DNA of 64,000 nucleotides from Flaccisagitta enflata (Eukaryota; Chaetognatha; Sagittoidea; Aphragmophora): the NCBI GenBank assembly GCA_965153355.1, contig OZ231128.1:48608001-48672000 (forward strand), read 5' to 3'. Position 1 is the first letter of the stretch, and every line of letters begins with the position of its first letter. Both the position numbers and the translations under genes were made by a program. Shown here piece by piece: positions 47,211 to 58,828 of the stretch. The notes under the pieces are model-generated. The model was not told the origin of the DNA and did no database searches. It worked only from the letters and a program-made list of their open reading frames with translations.

Positions 47211-47213
47211 TTT

Positions 47214-47304
47214 TCAATTGAATGGCGTTTATTGTACAAGCGGAAATGGTTACCCTGGATGGGCAACATTTACCAAGTCTCTAGTTTCATTGAAAAATGC
47301 ATGA
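47214..47304 (-). mobile_element. LINE 3' tail relic
   Basis: On the minus strand it ends CGCTTGTACAATAAACGCC and ATTCAATTG, shared almost exactly with 61446-61625. AATAAA followed by a short ATTCAATT tail is typical of CR1/L2-type LINE ends. Confidence 0.55.
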
Positions 47305-47386
47305 AAAAAAAAAACAAAAACAAAAACAAAAACAAAAACAAAAACAAAAACAAAAACAAAAACAAAAACAAAAACAAAAACAGAGA

Positions 47387-47442
<56 letters not shown>
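47305..47442. repeat. Compound (AAAAAC)n-(GA)n
   Basis: About 13 AAAAAC units followed by a GA run. Confidence 0.95.
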
Positions 47443-47446
<4 letters not shown>

Positions 47447-47656
47447 ACAGAAAGAATGACAGACAGAAAGACAAGAAGACAAGCAGGCAGAGAGCAAAAG
47501 ATGAAAAAAGAAATGAAAAGCAAAAAAATGAAAAAAATAAATAAAAAAACACAATTTTTTACGGTCAGCCATCGCGCCCATATCTGTTATACTTTTAGCG
47601 AGATCGTAGAGGGCATGAAATAGTGGTAACGTTTTCCATGCACGTTTTGAAGGGAA

Positions 47657-47822
47657 GAAGTTGAAGAAGAAGAAGAAGAAGAAGAAGAAGAAGAAGAAGA
47701 AGAAGAAGGAGAAGAAGAAGAAGAAGAAGAAGAAGAAGAAGAAGAAGAAGAAGAAGAAGAAGAAGAAGAAGAAGATGAAGAAGAAGAAGAAGAAGAAGAA
47801 GAAGAAGAAGAAGAAGAAGAAG
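47657..47822. repeat. (GAA)n microsatellite
   Basis: About 55 GAA copies with single GGA and GAT interruptions. Confidence 0.97.
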
Positions 47823-47829
47823 AGGCACG

Positions 47830-48690
47830 TTTTTACTGAAGAAAAGAGATATCATGATATATCCTCTTGCCCAAAGAGGGTGAAATCGATGAAAAAGCCA
47901 ACGACAACCACACCAATGCACAGAGAGAAGAGATCTCGATTTTAGTCTTGATAGTCTTTGTTTGAAGAAATCAGCCTCACAACTTCCTCTATTTATCAAC
48001 AGATGTCATCTTTGTTGTTCTCAACAAAAGGCTAATGATTAGAATGTAAAAAATCGATGACAAAATCAATGACAGACACCAAAAGCAAGAGAGTGACTGA
48101 ACTATAATATCACCTTGAACTGAGCATCATCTTTGGGTGTTTGTTCCTTGCTTCTTATTGGTCAGTCTGAATGTGTGAGCTTATCACTATGATCTATATT
48201 TTGTGGCGTCTTCCCTAAGTCGGCCACCAATGATTAAGAAAGAGCTGCTTTGCAACAACTTTTCCATGAGCTTTTACTCTTAAAGTGCAGAAAAGTTGCA
48301 GGAAAAGATTACATATTTGGATTTGATATGAGGAGATCTACAAATTGGTACTAAGTTTTTGGCGGAAATAGGCGGGAATGGATTTTTTTTCTTTCTCTAT
48401 TGAAATATAAGCTGAAATCTATCTTTGGCTTCCAATAAGCTGTACATGGAATGGGGAAATACAATCAAATTATGTTCCTCTACCTCCAACAGGTTACAAT
48501 GCACAATGGAGGTTAAAAAAAAATTGAAAAAAAGAATGTCCCTATATACACTAAAAAAAGACTCTCTGCCCTATGTGCAATGATATTGGCATCAATGAAA
48601 TTCATCAGGGAGGAAATGACCGAGGTCATAGAACATGAGAATGAACAATAGGCATGTTCGATTTTGGACAGTCCATTAATTGCACTTGGT
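47830..48690. other. No gene recognised
   Basis: Ordinary-complexity, AT-rich sequence without a supported frame or repeat. Confidence 0.5.
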
Positions 48691-48693
48691 TTA

Positions 48694-48707
48694 ATGATGA
48701 CGACGAC

Positions 48708-48779
<72 letters not shown>

Positions 48780-48932
48780 AATGATGATAATGATGATGAT
48801 GATGATGATGATAATGATGATAATGATGATAATGATGATAATGATGATAATGATGATAATGATGATAATGATGATAATGGTGATAATGATGATAATGATG
48901 ATAATGATGATAATGATGATAATGATAATGAT
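48694..48932. repeat. (GAT)n / (GATAAT)n microsatellite
   Basis: Pure GAT in the left 85 bp changes to GATAATGAT units on the right. Poly-Asp, poly-Met and poly-Ile frames across it are artefacts. Confidence 0.97.
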
Positions 48933-48963
48933 GAACAAGAACATTACTGCAGTCAGTGTTTTT

Positions 48964-49066
48964 TGGTCGCGTGCTACGCGATTCTACACCCCGCTTTGTT
49001 GGTCCATCGGTCCGTCTGTCGGTCCTTCGGTCCGTCCGTCACACTTTACTTATTTTCGGTTTTGGG
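48964..49066 (+). mobile_element. Type A element, 3' part replaced by (GAA)n
   Basis: TTGGTCGCGTGCTACGCG, CTACACCCCGCTTTGTTGG, (GTCN)n, CACACTTTACTTATTTTCGG, then a GAA tract at 49068-49113. Confidence 0.78.
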
Positions 49067-49067
49067 G

Positions 49068-49113
49068 AAGAAGAAGAAGAAGAAGAAGAAGAAGAAGAAG
49101 AAGAAGAAGAAAA
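49068..49113. repeat. (GAA)n microsatellite
   Basis: About 15 GAA copies fused to the truncated type A element. Confidence 0.95.
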
Positions 49114-49194
49114 AGAAAATTACAATACACGATCAAAGAATTGAATCTTTAGAAGTTTTATGATAATAGAGCAGTTAAGGAAGCAGCAGGAAGC

Positions 49195-52100
49195 TAATTT
49201 CTACTACTTCACTTGCTTAAAGGTCCTCACGGTTTGATGTGGAGTCGAGTTGGAGACAACGTCGTCGTCATTCAAGACGTTGAAAGACAATTCAAAGACA
49301 TTTCAAAGACATTTCAAAGACATTTCTAAGACATTTCTTCAAGGACAACGTCGTCTGTCAGATTGGATTCGACATCAAGCAGCGAGAGACATTAACAGCA
49401 GCCGAGTCGCAGCTTCCCTTCTCTCGGTATGAATTTCTCCCCCTTCGCTCGTTACGGCCACTCGCTACGGAGCTTGGCTGTTTTTCTGGCGCTTTTATCA
49501 CTAGCGAAACTCGACGAAAACTACGGCGGGCAGCAAACGCGCGAAGTGAACCCTCACCTGCCCTTCTACGCGTCGACTAATAGGCCTCGGTATTGTGACA
49601 CGTCTGTTCACGGATCCAAAAATGGGAAATCGTCGTCGACTGATGCACTACAGCAAAGGAGGCTTCGATTGTGCAACGACGTGCACACACATCCGGGACC
49701 GGAAATCGTTGACGCGAGTGATTCTCCGGCGCTTTCATCGGGTGTCGGCGTCAGAAAACCACGCCGAGTGAAGGACCCGTGTACGTCGTGCGGGCGTGGC
49801 GTCACTGCCGCGAGCAGAGCAGTGAATTGCGACCATTGCCAACGATGGACGCATCTTCGCTGTACGAGTGGAATTTCGGCAGAACTCTATAATTTCTACG
49901 TAGAGAACCAAGTGGATTTTTCATTCGTTTGCGACACGTGCTCTATCTCGTCTCTTCCCTTCTTCGGCGGCGACATTGACGGCGATGACGAGGCTACGAC
50001 TCAGCCTCGTCAACCGGATCTTCTTCAGGATGAGTCTCCGTCGAGTTGCTCAACAAATGACACACATGCGGCGGGATTCCTTGCGTCTATTAAAGGACTC
50101 TCGTTTTTACATTCAAATGTGCGGTCACTTTTACCAAAGCTTTCGGAGATTCGTCCTCTTCTTCGCGATTCAAAGGCCGCCATTCTCGCCGTCACGGAAA
50201 CGTGGTTGGACGACTCGGTTAGTGATGGAGAAGTGAATATTGATGGCTACAATTTTGTTAGATTGGACAGGAGCCGAAACGGTGGTGGAGTTGGCATGTA
50301 CATTAGGAATGATATCAATTTTAATGTAAGAGATGATTTGATTAAACCCGGTTTAGAATGCATATTTGTGGATATCCTTTTTCCCCGTACAAAACCTTTT
50401 ATCGTCGGTTCATGCTACAGACCGCCAGATGATGCATCTTTCATTGATAAGTTTAATGACACAATTTCCCATTTAACCTTAGGCACTGAGATGTACTTTT
50501 TGGGAGATTTCAATCTTTGTTTTACTCGAGAAGAGGGAATTGTTAAATCCTACAAACGTATGTTAATGTCTTTTTCTCTAGAACAAATAATCAAAGAGGC
50601 TACACGTGTAACAGCCACTACGCGTACGGTTATTGACCATATTCTTACTAATTGTAGCTCGAAGATTCGAAGCAGCGGCGTTCTGGACTCTTCTTTCAGT
50701 GATCATCAGCTAATCTATTGTGTAAGAGGTTCTCCTTTGAAACAACCCTCCCCACCTTTAGTCAAGAATATTCGCTCTTTTAAAAACTACAGTAAGTCTG
50801 CGTTTTGCAATGAGTTACAGTCGGTTTGTTGGTCTTCTGTAATTTTTGCTCCCAACGTCGATGTCGCTTTAGAAAAGTTTTGTGTTATTTTACGAGCTGT
50901 GATTGAAAAGATTGCCCCTGTCCGTAGGATCAGAATACGTAGTGACAGTGAGCCGTGGATGACGGCCGATATTTTGGACATGATAAGGGATAGAAATAAA
51001 CTTTTTTCTAAAGTCAAGAGGGATCGCGGCAATCTTGACATTTACAGACAGTATTGTTCTCTGGGAAATTTGACGCAGAGTCGGATAAAAGAGGCAAAAT
51101 CAGATTATCTTAGTCAGAGCGTCATTGACTGTGGGAATGATTCGAAAAAACTTTGGCGTCATCTTAGTTCACTTGGTCACAAAGCTCCAAAGGGAGATGG
51201 TGGTATTGTGTTGGAGTCTGAGGGTAAAAAGTTTTTTAGTCCTTCTGATACTGCTAAATTATTTAATGAGTTTTATACGACTGTTGCCTCGTCTTTGGTG
51301 TCGTGTTTACCTTCTTGTAGCGGATTGTTTGGTAGTAGCTTCTATTCTAACTTTTACCGCAAAAAAGGCATATTTGGTCCGTCTTTTTCATTGACCCCCG
51401 TAAGCCGTCATTTTATAATGAAACAATTGAGTGGGCTGAAAGTAGACAAAAGTACAGGTCTAGATGACATATCTCCACGGTTTTTGAAAGATGGCGCGGA
51501 ATTCTTAGTAGAGCCCGTTTCCCACATTGTTAACTTATCCTTATCGTCTGAAATTTTCCCCTCCAGTTTTAAAAAAGCAAGAGTCAAACCATTGTACAAG
51601 AAGGGCTCTAGATTGGAAGTTGGTAATTACAGACCTGTATCAATTTTACCTGTATTATCCAAAATTTTAGAAAGAGCGGTCAATGATCAGTTAAACGACT
51701 ATCTTACGAGAAAGGGATTGTTGTACGGTTTTCAGAGTGGTTTCAGGAAGGGTTTTTCCACGGAGACTTGTTTGGTGAATTTGAATGATCACATAAAAAA
51801 AGAAACTAGCAAGGGGAATTTCACTGGAATGGTACTGATAGACCTTCAGAAGGCATTTGATTGCGTGGACCATCGAATCCTACTGGATAAATTGTCAGCT
51901 ATGGGTGTAACTAATGTTGATTGGTTTCGCTCTTATTTGAATGATCGTAAACAGTGCACACATGTTAATGGCGTAGACTCGGATTTTTTAGAAGTGACAT
52001 GCGGTGTCCCCCAGGGCAGTATTTTAGGCCCTACGCTTTTTCTTTGTTTTATAAACGACATGTCTGATGCCTTAAAATGTAGATTATCTTTGTACGCCGA

Positions 52101-53300
52101 TGATAGTGCTTTGGTTTTTAGCGGTTCTGATCCAGATTATGTGGCTAATTTTTTGGGCTCTGAACTGAGTATTTGCAAGAAATGGCTTGTCGATAATCGT
52201 CTATCATTGCATCTTGGAAAAACTGAGTGTATCCTTTTTGGTCCAAAACGGAAATTGAAAACTGGTATTAACTTTGATATTATGTTAGATGGTTCTGTTG
52301 TCAAAAGGGTCACATCCGTAAAATATCTCGGTGTTTTGCTTGATCAGTACATGGACTTCACTATGCACGTGGACAAACTTTTAAAAAAAGCTGGTTCTAA
52401 GCTTAATTTTCTTTTTCGCAACGCCCCTTTTATGAACCAGCATGTTCGTAAACTTCTATGCCAATCCTTGATTTTTTCATGCATTGAATATTGTTCCCCA
52501 TCTTGGTATTCTGGTCTGTCCAAGGTTTTACGCGATAGCCTTCACATGTTGCAAAGAAAATGCGCTCGCTTTTCTCTTGGTTTGAATTCTCGTGCTCACA
52601 TCGGTAATCAAGAGCTTTTAGAGTTGAATTGGCTTCCCTTTTCTCAACGGGTTTCCTTTTTTAGTTTAACCCATGCTTACAAGGTGAGAAATGGCCTGTC
52701 CCCCTCTTACATCTCGGACGAATTTTTTGGTATTTCAAAAATTCACTCTCATAATCTTAGACAAAGTCATGTCAATTTCTCTCTCGCACTTTGTCGTAGC
52801 CCGACGGGTACTTTTGAACGGAGTGTTATAGCTGACTGGAATTCTCTCCCGACCCAACTTAAGGAGTCTCAATCTTTGCCCATCTTCAAGTCTAGTCTCC
52901 GACGATATCTTCAGGCCCTATGACTTTCATTTTTACTAGGTTGCTTCGAGTTTTGACGAAATGGCCGCGGATTTTTAGTTTATGCTTTAGTTTATTCTTT
53001 TAACATCGTTAAGCTATGTGGACCTCAATGGAAACAAATCTACGGATTTTTTTGAGCATTCCATGGCAGATGGTGCCTTTACATTTTTGCTTTTATTTTG
53101 TAATTTTATCTTCTCTTTTATCGATTTTACTAATGTATTAACCACCTCATTTGCCAAATACAATACAATGCGCAGTTTGCCATTTCAGCCTTTGGACTCT
53201 CTTGGTGAATTTCTTTGCCGTTAATTCATTCGCCATTCACTCGCTATTCACTCGCCATGCATTCTTCCTTCAAAGTATTTAGAATTCCAATAAAACAGGA
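49195..53300 (+). mobile_element. Full-length or near full-length CR1/L2/Rex1-type LINE
   Basis: The 5' untranslated region is about 230 bp and includes four tandem copies of AAAGACATTTC (49290-49338). One long ORF follows. The 3' region (52924-53300) contains degenerate ATTCACTCGCC repeats near 53226-53265 and AATAAA at 53289-53294. The exact ends and target duplication could not be fixed by eye. The A-rich microsatellite and truncated type A copy lie just upstream. Confidence 0.75.
49429..52923 (+). CDS. Non-LTR retrotransposon polyprotein (PHD finger, APE endonuclease, reverse transcriptase)
   Basis: 1164 residues without a stop or frameshift. In order: a hydrophobic stretch at residues 16-27 (LAVFLALLSLAK); a degenerate 2A-like motif at 81-91 (LCNDVHTHPGP); a C4HC3 PHD finger with Cys118, 121, 134, 137, His142, Cys145, 168, 171. 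The APE-type endonuclease spans about 223-430, with Asn230, Glu257 (TETWL), the GDFN box at 359-362 and SDH at 424-426. The reverse transcriptase spans about 660-960, with Asp805 (LIDLQKAFD), VPQGS at 860-864 and YADD at 889-892. The C-terminal region includes the ADWNSLP motif common in CR1/L2 proteins. It mediates target-primed reverse transcription in the nucleus. A shorter protein from a later ATG is possible, but 49429 keeps the 2A-like and PHD parts. All catalytic residues I can check are present, so recent activity is plausible. Confidence 0.95.
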   Translation: MNFSPFARYGHSLRSLAVFLALLSLAKLDENYGGQQTREVNPHLPFYASTNRPRYCDTSVHGSKNGKSSSTDALQQRRLRLCNDVHTHPGPEIVDASDSPALSSGVGVRKPRRVKDPCTSCGRGVTAASRAVNCDHCQRWTHLRCTSGISAELYNFYVENQVDFSFVCDTCSISSLPFFGGDIDGDDEATTQPRQPDLLQDESPSSCSTNDTHAAGFLASIKGLSFLHSNVRSLLPKLSEIRPLLRDSKAAILAVTETWLDDSVSDGEVNIDGYNFVRLDRSRNGGGVGMYIRNDINFNVRDDLIKPGLECIFVDILFPRTKPFIVGSCYRPPDDASFIDKFNDTISHLTLGTEMYFLGDFNLCFTREEGIVKSYKRMLMSFSLEQIIKEATRVTATTRTVIDHILTNCSSKIRSSGVLDSSFSDHQLIYCVRGSPLKQPSPPLVKNIRSFKNYSKSAFCNELQSVCWSSVIFAPNVDVALEKFCVILRAVIEKIAPVRRIRIRSDSEPWMTADILDMIRDRNKLFSKVKRDRGNLDIYRQYCSLGNLTQSRIKEAKSDYLSQSVIDCGNDSKKLWRHLSSLGHKAPKGDGGIVLESEGKKFFSPSDTAKLFNEFYTTVASSLVSCLPSCSGLFGSSFYSNFYRKKGIFGPSFSLTPVSRHFIMKQLSGLKVDKSTGLDDISPRFLKDGAEFLVEPVSHIVNLSLSSEIFPSSFKKARVKPLYKKGSRLEVGNYRPVSILPVLSKILERAVNDQLNDYLTRKGLLYGFQSGFRKGFSTETCLVNLNDHIKKETSKGNFTGMVLIDLQKAFDCVDHRILLDKLSAMGVTNVDWFRSYLNDRKQCTHVNGVDSDFLEVTCGVPQGSILGPTLFLCFINDMSDALKCRLSLYADDSALVFSGSDPDYVANFLGSELSICKKWLVDNRLSLHLGKTECILFGPKRKLKTGINFDIMLDGSVVKRVTSVKYLGVLLDQYMDFTMHVDKLLKKAGSKLNFLFRNAPFMNQHVRKLLCQSLIFSCIEYCSPSWYSGLSKVLRDSLHMLQRKCARFSLGLNSRAHIGNQELLELNWLPFSQRVSFFSLTHAYKVRNGLSPSYISDEFFGISKIHSHNLRQSHVNFSLALCRSPTGTFERSVIADWNSLPTQLKESQSLPIFKSSLRRYLQAL

Positions 53301-53488
53301 CGAATTAACGCTGTAGTTCCCTGCCCTCGCCCTTGTATTGCTCTGGTTCCTCTCTTTTCTCTCCTCAATTCCCTTTTATCATCCAGTCGCCCTGCTCATC
53401 AGTGAAGCCGCTTTCATTCATAGCTGAACAATTTGACCCCAAGAATTACCAGTCAACCACCAGCTAGGTTACGCATTTGTCTCTCAAC

Positions 53489-53490
<2 letters not shown>

Positions 53491-53580
<90 letters not shown>
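53491..53580. repeat. (GA)n microsatellite
   Basis: Pure GA of about 88 bp. Confidence 0.97.
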
Positions 53581-53584
<4 letters not shown>

Positions 53585-53769
53585 CCCACGCTGGTGCTCA
53601 AGTGGGAGAGAATCATAAAAACATGCACGGTAATCAAAAAATCATGCACGCTAATTAAAAAACCGTCTTGACGCGTCTTGCGCGTCGTGGACACGTTCCC
53701 GCGCCTATTTGGAGGACGTACCGCGCGCGGGAACGTGTCAACGGCGTAAGGATGAGGGTCACCCAGACT

Positions 53770-54057
53770 CCCTCCTCTTCTTCCTCCTCCTCCTCCTCCT
53801 CCTCCTCCTCCTCATCCAAAATCGTTTATTTGCTCCCAACTTCTTTTGTATATAAACAAATGTTTATTTGCTCTCAATTTCATTTGTAGATAAACAAAAA
53901 TCGTTTATTTGGCAACATAAATTGGTTTTCATAAACGTTTACACTCCTTTAGAAATTTTTGTGTTTATAAACAACAAAAATATGAACCTCATAAACGAAT
54001 TTGTTTATTTGGTACCATAAATTTGATCTCATAAACAGATTTTCATATTTCTCTCCT

Positions 54058-54088
<31 letters not shown>

Positions 54089-54523
54089 CAAAATCGTTTA
54101 TTTGCCCCCAATTTCTGTTCCAAATAAACAAAAATTGTTTATTTGGTACCATATATTGGTTTTCATAAACGTTTACACTCCTTTAGAAATTTTTGTGTTT
54201 ATAAACACCAAAAATATGAACCTCATAAATGAATTTGTTTATTTGGTACCATAAATTTGATCTAATAAACAGATTTTTATATTTTTCTCCTCCTCCTCCC
54301 CCTCCTCCTCCTCCTCATCCAAAATCGTTTATTTGCTCCCAATTTCCTTTCCAAATAAACAAAAAATCGTTTATTTGGCACCATAAATTTGTTTTCATAA
54401 ACGTTTACACTCCTTTAGAAGCTTTTGTGTTTATAAACACCAAAAATATGATTCTCATAAACGACTTTGTTTATTTGGTACTTTAAATTTGATCTCATAA
54501 ACAGATTTTCATATTTCTCTCCT

Positions 54524-54554
<31 letters not shown>

Positions 54555-55235
54555 CAAAATTGTTTATTTGCCCCCAATTTCTGTCCCAAATAAACAAAAA
54601 TCGTTTATTTGGTACCATAAATTGGTTTTCATAAACGTTTACACTCCTTTAGAAATTTTTGTGTTTATAAACAACAAAAATATGAAGAACTCATAAACGA
54701 ATTTTGTTTTATTTCGTTCACAATATAGATATCATAAACAGATTTCATATTCCTTCCTTCTTCCTCCTCCTCCTCCTCCTCCCCTCCTCCTCCTCCCCTC
54801 CTCATCCAAAATCGTTTATTAGCTCCTAATTTTCTTTTCCAAAAACAAAATTGTTTATTTGGTACCATAAATTGGAGTTTCATAAACGTTCACACTTAGA
54901 AATTTTTGTGTTTATAAACACTCAAAATATGAACCTCATAAAACGTAAATGTTTATTTGGTACCACAACTTGATCTAATAAACAGATTTTGAGAGTTTTC
55001 TCCTCCTTCCTTTCCCTCTCTCCTCCCTCCTCATCCAAAAATTGTTTATTTGCTCCCACCTTCCTTTCCAAAAAAACAAAAAATCGTTTATTCGGCACCA
55101 TAAACTTGTTTTCATAAACGTTTACACTCTTTTGTGAAGCTGTGTTTATAAACACCAAAATATGAATCTCATAAAATCGAATTTGTTTATTTGGTACCAT
55201 AAATTTGATCTCATAAACAGATTTTTGTGTTCTTC
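53770..55235. repeat. GTTTATAAAC satellite, array 2
   Basis: About six units of 230-270 bp. Each unit has (CCT)n, CATCCAAAATCGTTTATTTG, CGTTTATTTGGTACCATAAA, CATAAACGTTTACACTCC, TTTTTGTGTTTATAAACA and GATCTCATAAACAGATTTT. Unit starts lie near 53814, 54085, 54316, 54550, 54803 and 55033. The monomer is the same as array 1 at 37350-38345. Confidence 0.9.
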
Positions 55236-55269
55236 GATAGTGGAACACTAAAGTTCCCCAGATTTCTTG

Positions 55270-55592
55270 GTCTCTGTGTAACGTCCGTCACACCACCCAG
55301 TTTTCTCTGAATGTCGGTCACAACACCAAGTTTTCTCGGATTGTCCCTCACACAACCCAGTTTCCTCCAAATGTCCATCACACCACCCAGTTTTCTCCGA
55401 ATGTCTGTCACACCACCCAGTTCTCTCCAAATATCTGTCACACCACCCAGTCTTCTCTGAATGTCCGTCACACCACCCAGTTTTCTCCAAATGTCCGTCA
55501 CACCACCCAATTTTCTCCAAATGTCCGTCACACCACCCAGTTTTCTCCGAATGTCAGTCACACCACCCAGTTTTCTCCGACTGTCCGTGCAT
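55270..55592. repeat. 30-bp minisatellite
   Basis: About 10.7 copies of GTCCGTCACACCACCCAGTT followed by TTCTCCAAAT, very regular. On the minus strand it reads as a 10-residue repeat (TDIWRKLGGV). There is no sign that it is translated. Confidence 0.95.
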
Positions 55593-55609
55593 GTTTTTAG
55601 GATTCTCCG

Positions 55610-55705
<96 letters not shown>

Positions 55706-55708
55706 TCT
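55610..55708. repeat. (TC)n microsatellite
   Basis: Pure TC of about 80 bp plus TCTGTCTC tail. Confidence 0.96.
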
Positions 55709-55794
55709 TTTTTATTTTTCTTATTTAGTTTTTCTTACTTTGATGTTTTACTAAGAAAAAAAAGGAAAAATGAGAAAACAATGAGGGGAAGGAT

Positions 55795-56172
<378 letters not shown>

Positions 56173-56179
56173 ATAAAAA

Positions 56180-57530
56180 AGAATCAAGTATAGTTACACC
56201 CCCACTGTAGATCGGAAATCCGCTTAAAACGGTAGTGTAAATTTGATCACTTCATGCCATTTCTTTTTTATTTCCTCTGATGTCAGAAATGGTAATGCAC
56301 TATGTTCCCAGAGGGCGTCACCTCAAGACAAAAAAAAAAATAATGCTGGCACTTTTGACCTGAATAAACGGCTGAAACTAGTACAGTTGCCTACCCTGAG
56401 CAAGAAAACATATGGTTTTACCTGCGTCATTGCTAATCCAAAGCCTCTTTTTGCCCCTTGAAGTTAACTACTTCTCTCAAATCAAAATGCGGCAAAAAAT
56501 GTTTTTTCCATTTTATATGGTACTATTCTAGAAATGAAAAATGGTACTTATGATTAGAGGGAGGATGCCAAATCTTTAGCAAAGGTTCAGGATTGATTGA
56601 ATACGCCATGTGTAAAATTTGGTAAGCCTGCTCCTAAATTTGTAGGACCTATTAAAAAAAAAACTCGCAAAATTCCAATCTCAGATGAAAAAAATCTTGT
56701 CCATTCAGAGCCTCCAAAATGTTGAACCTACTGAGTTCAAGAGCAAAAAAATGTCCCTAGATGAATCATGACGCAGGCAAAACCCCATATAGCTGTGATC
56801 TACACATACTTAAGAACATTTTTATACCATAGCTGTCATCTCTAGACACCGGCTTGTATTTTTGTCCTGTTATGGTTCACTCTCCGATCTATGTGTAATG
56901 GTCTAAAACATGTAGAATTAGTTGGTCCTTTGTCATCTAATATTTTTGGCTTGAACTGTTTAACGGCAGCCATGAGATAATGATAGAAGCAGCTGCCGCA
57001 AAGGGACTGATGATATGACCTATGGTTTTGCTGGTGGGGTATCTTGTTTCATTTAATGGACATGGGGAGTGAGTTCTACACTTTGATAGCCGTAAATGCA
57101 CAAGTAGCTTGAAATTTTGCAAGATCTTTTGCATTATGATAATTCATGCTACTGTTTCTTCACTTTCTTGTATTGTAAGATCGAGCTTCAGAGATAGATT
57201 TGAAGGTAATCATCAGATATTGTGGCGCCAAATCTTTTCATACTTTAATTAAATGATGCAACTTGAAAATTGTGACTATCAGGTACAGAAAGCCAAGAAA
57301 GCATTCTAAGATCACCGAGACCTAACTGCTGTAAAGGGGCTTGTATGCATAGACTGATATATAACATGATTTATATAATTTCTTTTAAAAAGTGAGAGAA
57401 AGGGTGTTTCTAGTGGAGATGTAAAACGGGTTTGTTCCTATGAAACGCGTTTACAGCGTTGACACATACTAAGAAATATAAACTGTCTCATGAGGGGTGA
57501 GCGAAGTAAGTGAGCAAGCCCATAAACGGA
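56180..57530. other. No gene recognised
   Basis: Unique-looking, AT-rich sequence of about 1.3 kb. Open frames at 56243-56461 and 56937-57134 have no domain, and no splice structure was found. Confidence 0.5.
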
Positions 57531-57536
57531 GCGAGC

Positions 57537-57699
<163 letters not shown>

Positions 57700-57749
57700 G
57701 GACAAAAATTTTGTCTGAAGCAGCCTCGGATAAAATGAAAGTTTTTTAA

Positions 57750-58251
57750 AACAAGGTCAACAAACCTTAGTCGCGTGGTAATAAAGGTAATAAAGGTAAT
57801 AAAGGTAATTAAGGTCAATAAGGTAAAAAAGGTAATAAAGGTAATAAAGGTAATAAAGGTAAGGGTAATAAAGGTAAACATGATAAAGGTGATAGATTAA
57901 AATTAAGTACTTAAAGTACCTTGAGTACCCTTTAGTACCTAATGTACCCTAAAGTACCTTCATGTACCCTAAAATACCCTAAAGTACCTAGAATACCCTA
58001 AAGTACCCTTAAGTACCCTAAAGTAACTTAAAGTACCCAGAAGTACTTTAAGTACCCTATATTACCCTTAATACCTATAGTACTCTATAGTACCCTGAAG
58101 TACCCTAACATACCCTAAAGTACCTTTAAGTACCCTAAAGTACCCTTAAGTTCCTGTAAAATGACGATTTAGGCTATATTTCAAAAAAGTTACGTGACGG
58201 ACGGACGGACCGACCGACATAGCGGCTTCTAGAGTCGCGTTCACGCGACTA
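57750..58251 (-). mobile_element. Type A element with two minisatellite cores
   Basis: Starts AACAAGGTCAACAAACC and TTAGTCGCGTGGTAATAAAG and ends GACGGACGGACCGACC and GTCGCGTTCACGCGACTA. The core is a 9-bp GGTAATAAA repeat (57778-57885) followed by a 10-11 bp AAGTACCCTA repeat (57905-58150). AAGTACCCTA is the reverse complement of the 24462 core TAGGGTACTT. Confidence 0.82.
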
Positions 58252-58288
58252 AAAATTTTTGGTGTTGCGTTTATGGTTTTCCATTGCT

Positions 58289-58780
58289 TTTTAGATGCGT
58301 CCGTCCATGGGTGCGTTCAATACGCATCAGCTGGTTTTGGCCACCGCGAGATCGTATACTGAATCAACCGACCTATACACGTTTTTTGAGAAGCTCCTTT
58401 GACTTTTTTTCAGATATTCCAGCAGTTCGTCTGTCAGTTCCTAAATCTGTCTACCCATCATCAGAAATAAAAGATAATTTTGAACAATTACCTTTCTGTA
58501 TTTTTAGTCCTGGCACTTTAAAATTAGAAATACTTGCCCAATCGAGCTCGCAATTAGAATTCAAAATCAGCATATTGTTCTTCACTATTAGGACAGCGGT
58601 CCTAATTTTTCTCTTTTCCGTTTAGGAATAAACAAATTATGAAAAAAAGATCTGATGAACCTATCAGTTAGTGAGGATATCTAGGCAACGAGTGAAGGAG
58701 CTTTTCCCCAATGGTATCACACAAATTCAGCGCTAATTTCGCTCCACGGAAGGACATGGTTAGGACGCATCGTTGCCTAG
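58289..58780 (+). mobile_element. Type B element, diverged
   Basis: TTTTTAGATGCGTCCGTCC at the left; GGTTTTGGCCACCGCGAG and ATCGTATACTGAATCAACC is the type B body. GGACGCATCGTTGCCTAG at 58762-58780 is the inverted arm. Confidence 0.62.
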
Positions 58781-58828
58781 TCGACATTTCCTGATCGTCA
58801 CAGGTGTATTTGAGTAGGACAATAAGGA

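Noticed and set aside
48513-49163. Poly-Asp, poly-Met and poly-Ile frames
   Set aside because: Translations of (GAT)n.
51691-51873. Small frames on both strands inside the LINE
   Set aside because: They are shadows of the 1164-residue reading frame.
55211-55561. 116-residue protein with perfect 10-residue repeats
   Set aside because: It follows from a 30-bp minisatellite; the unit length being a multiple of three is enough to explain it. Kept only as a repeat finding.
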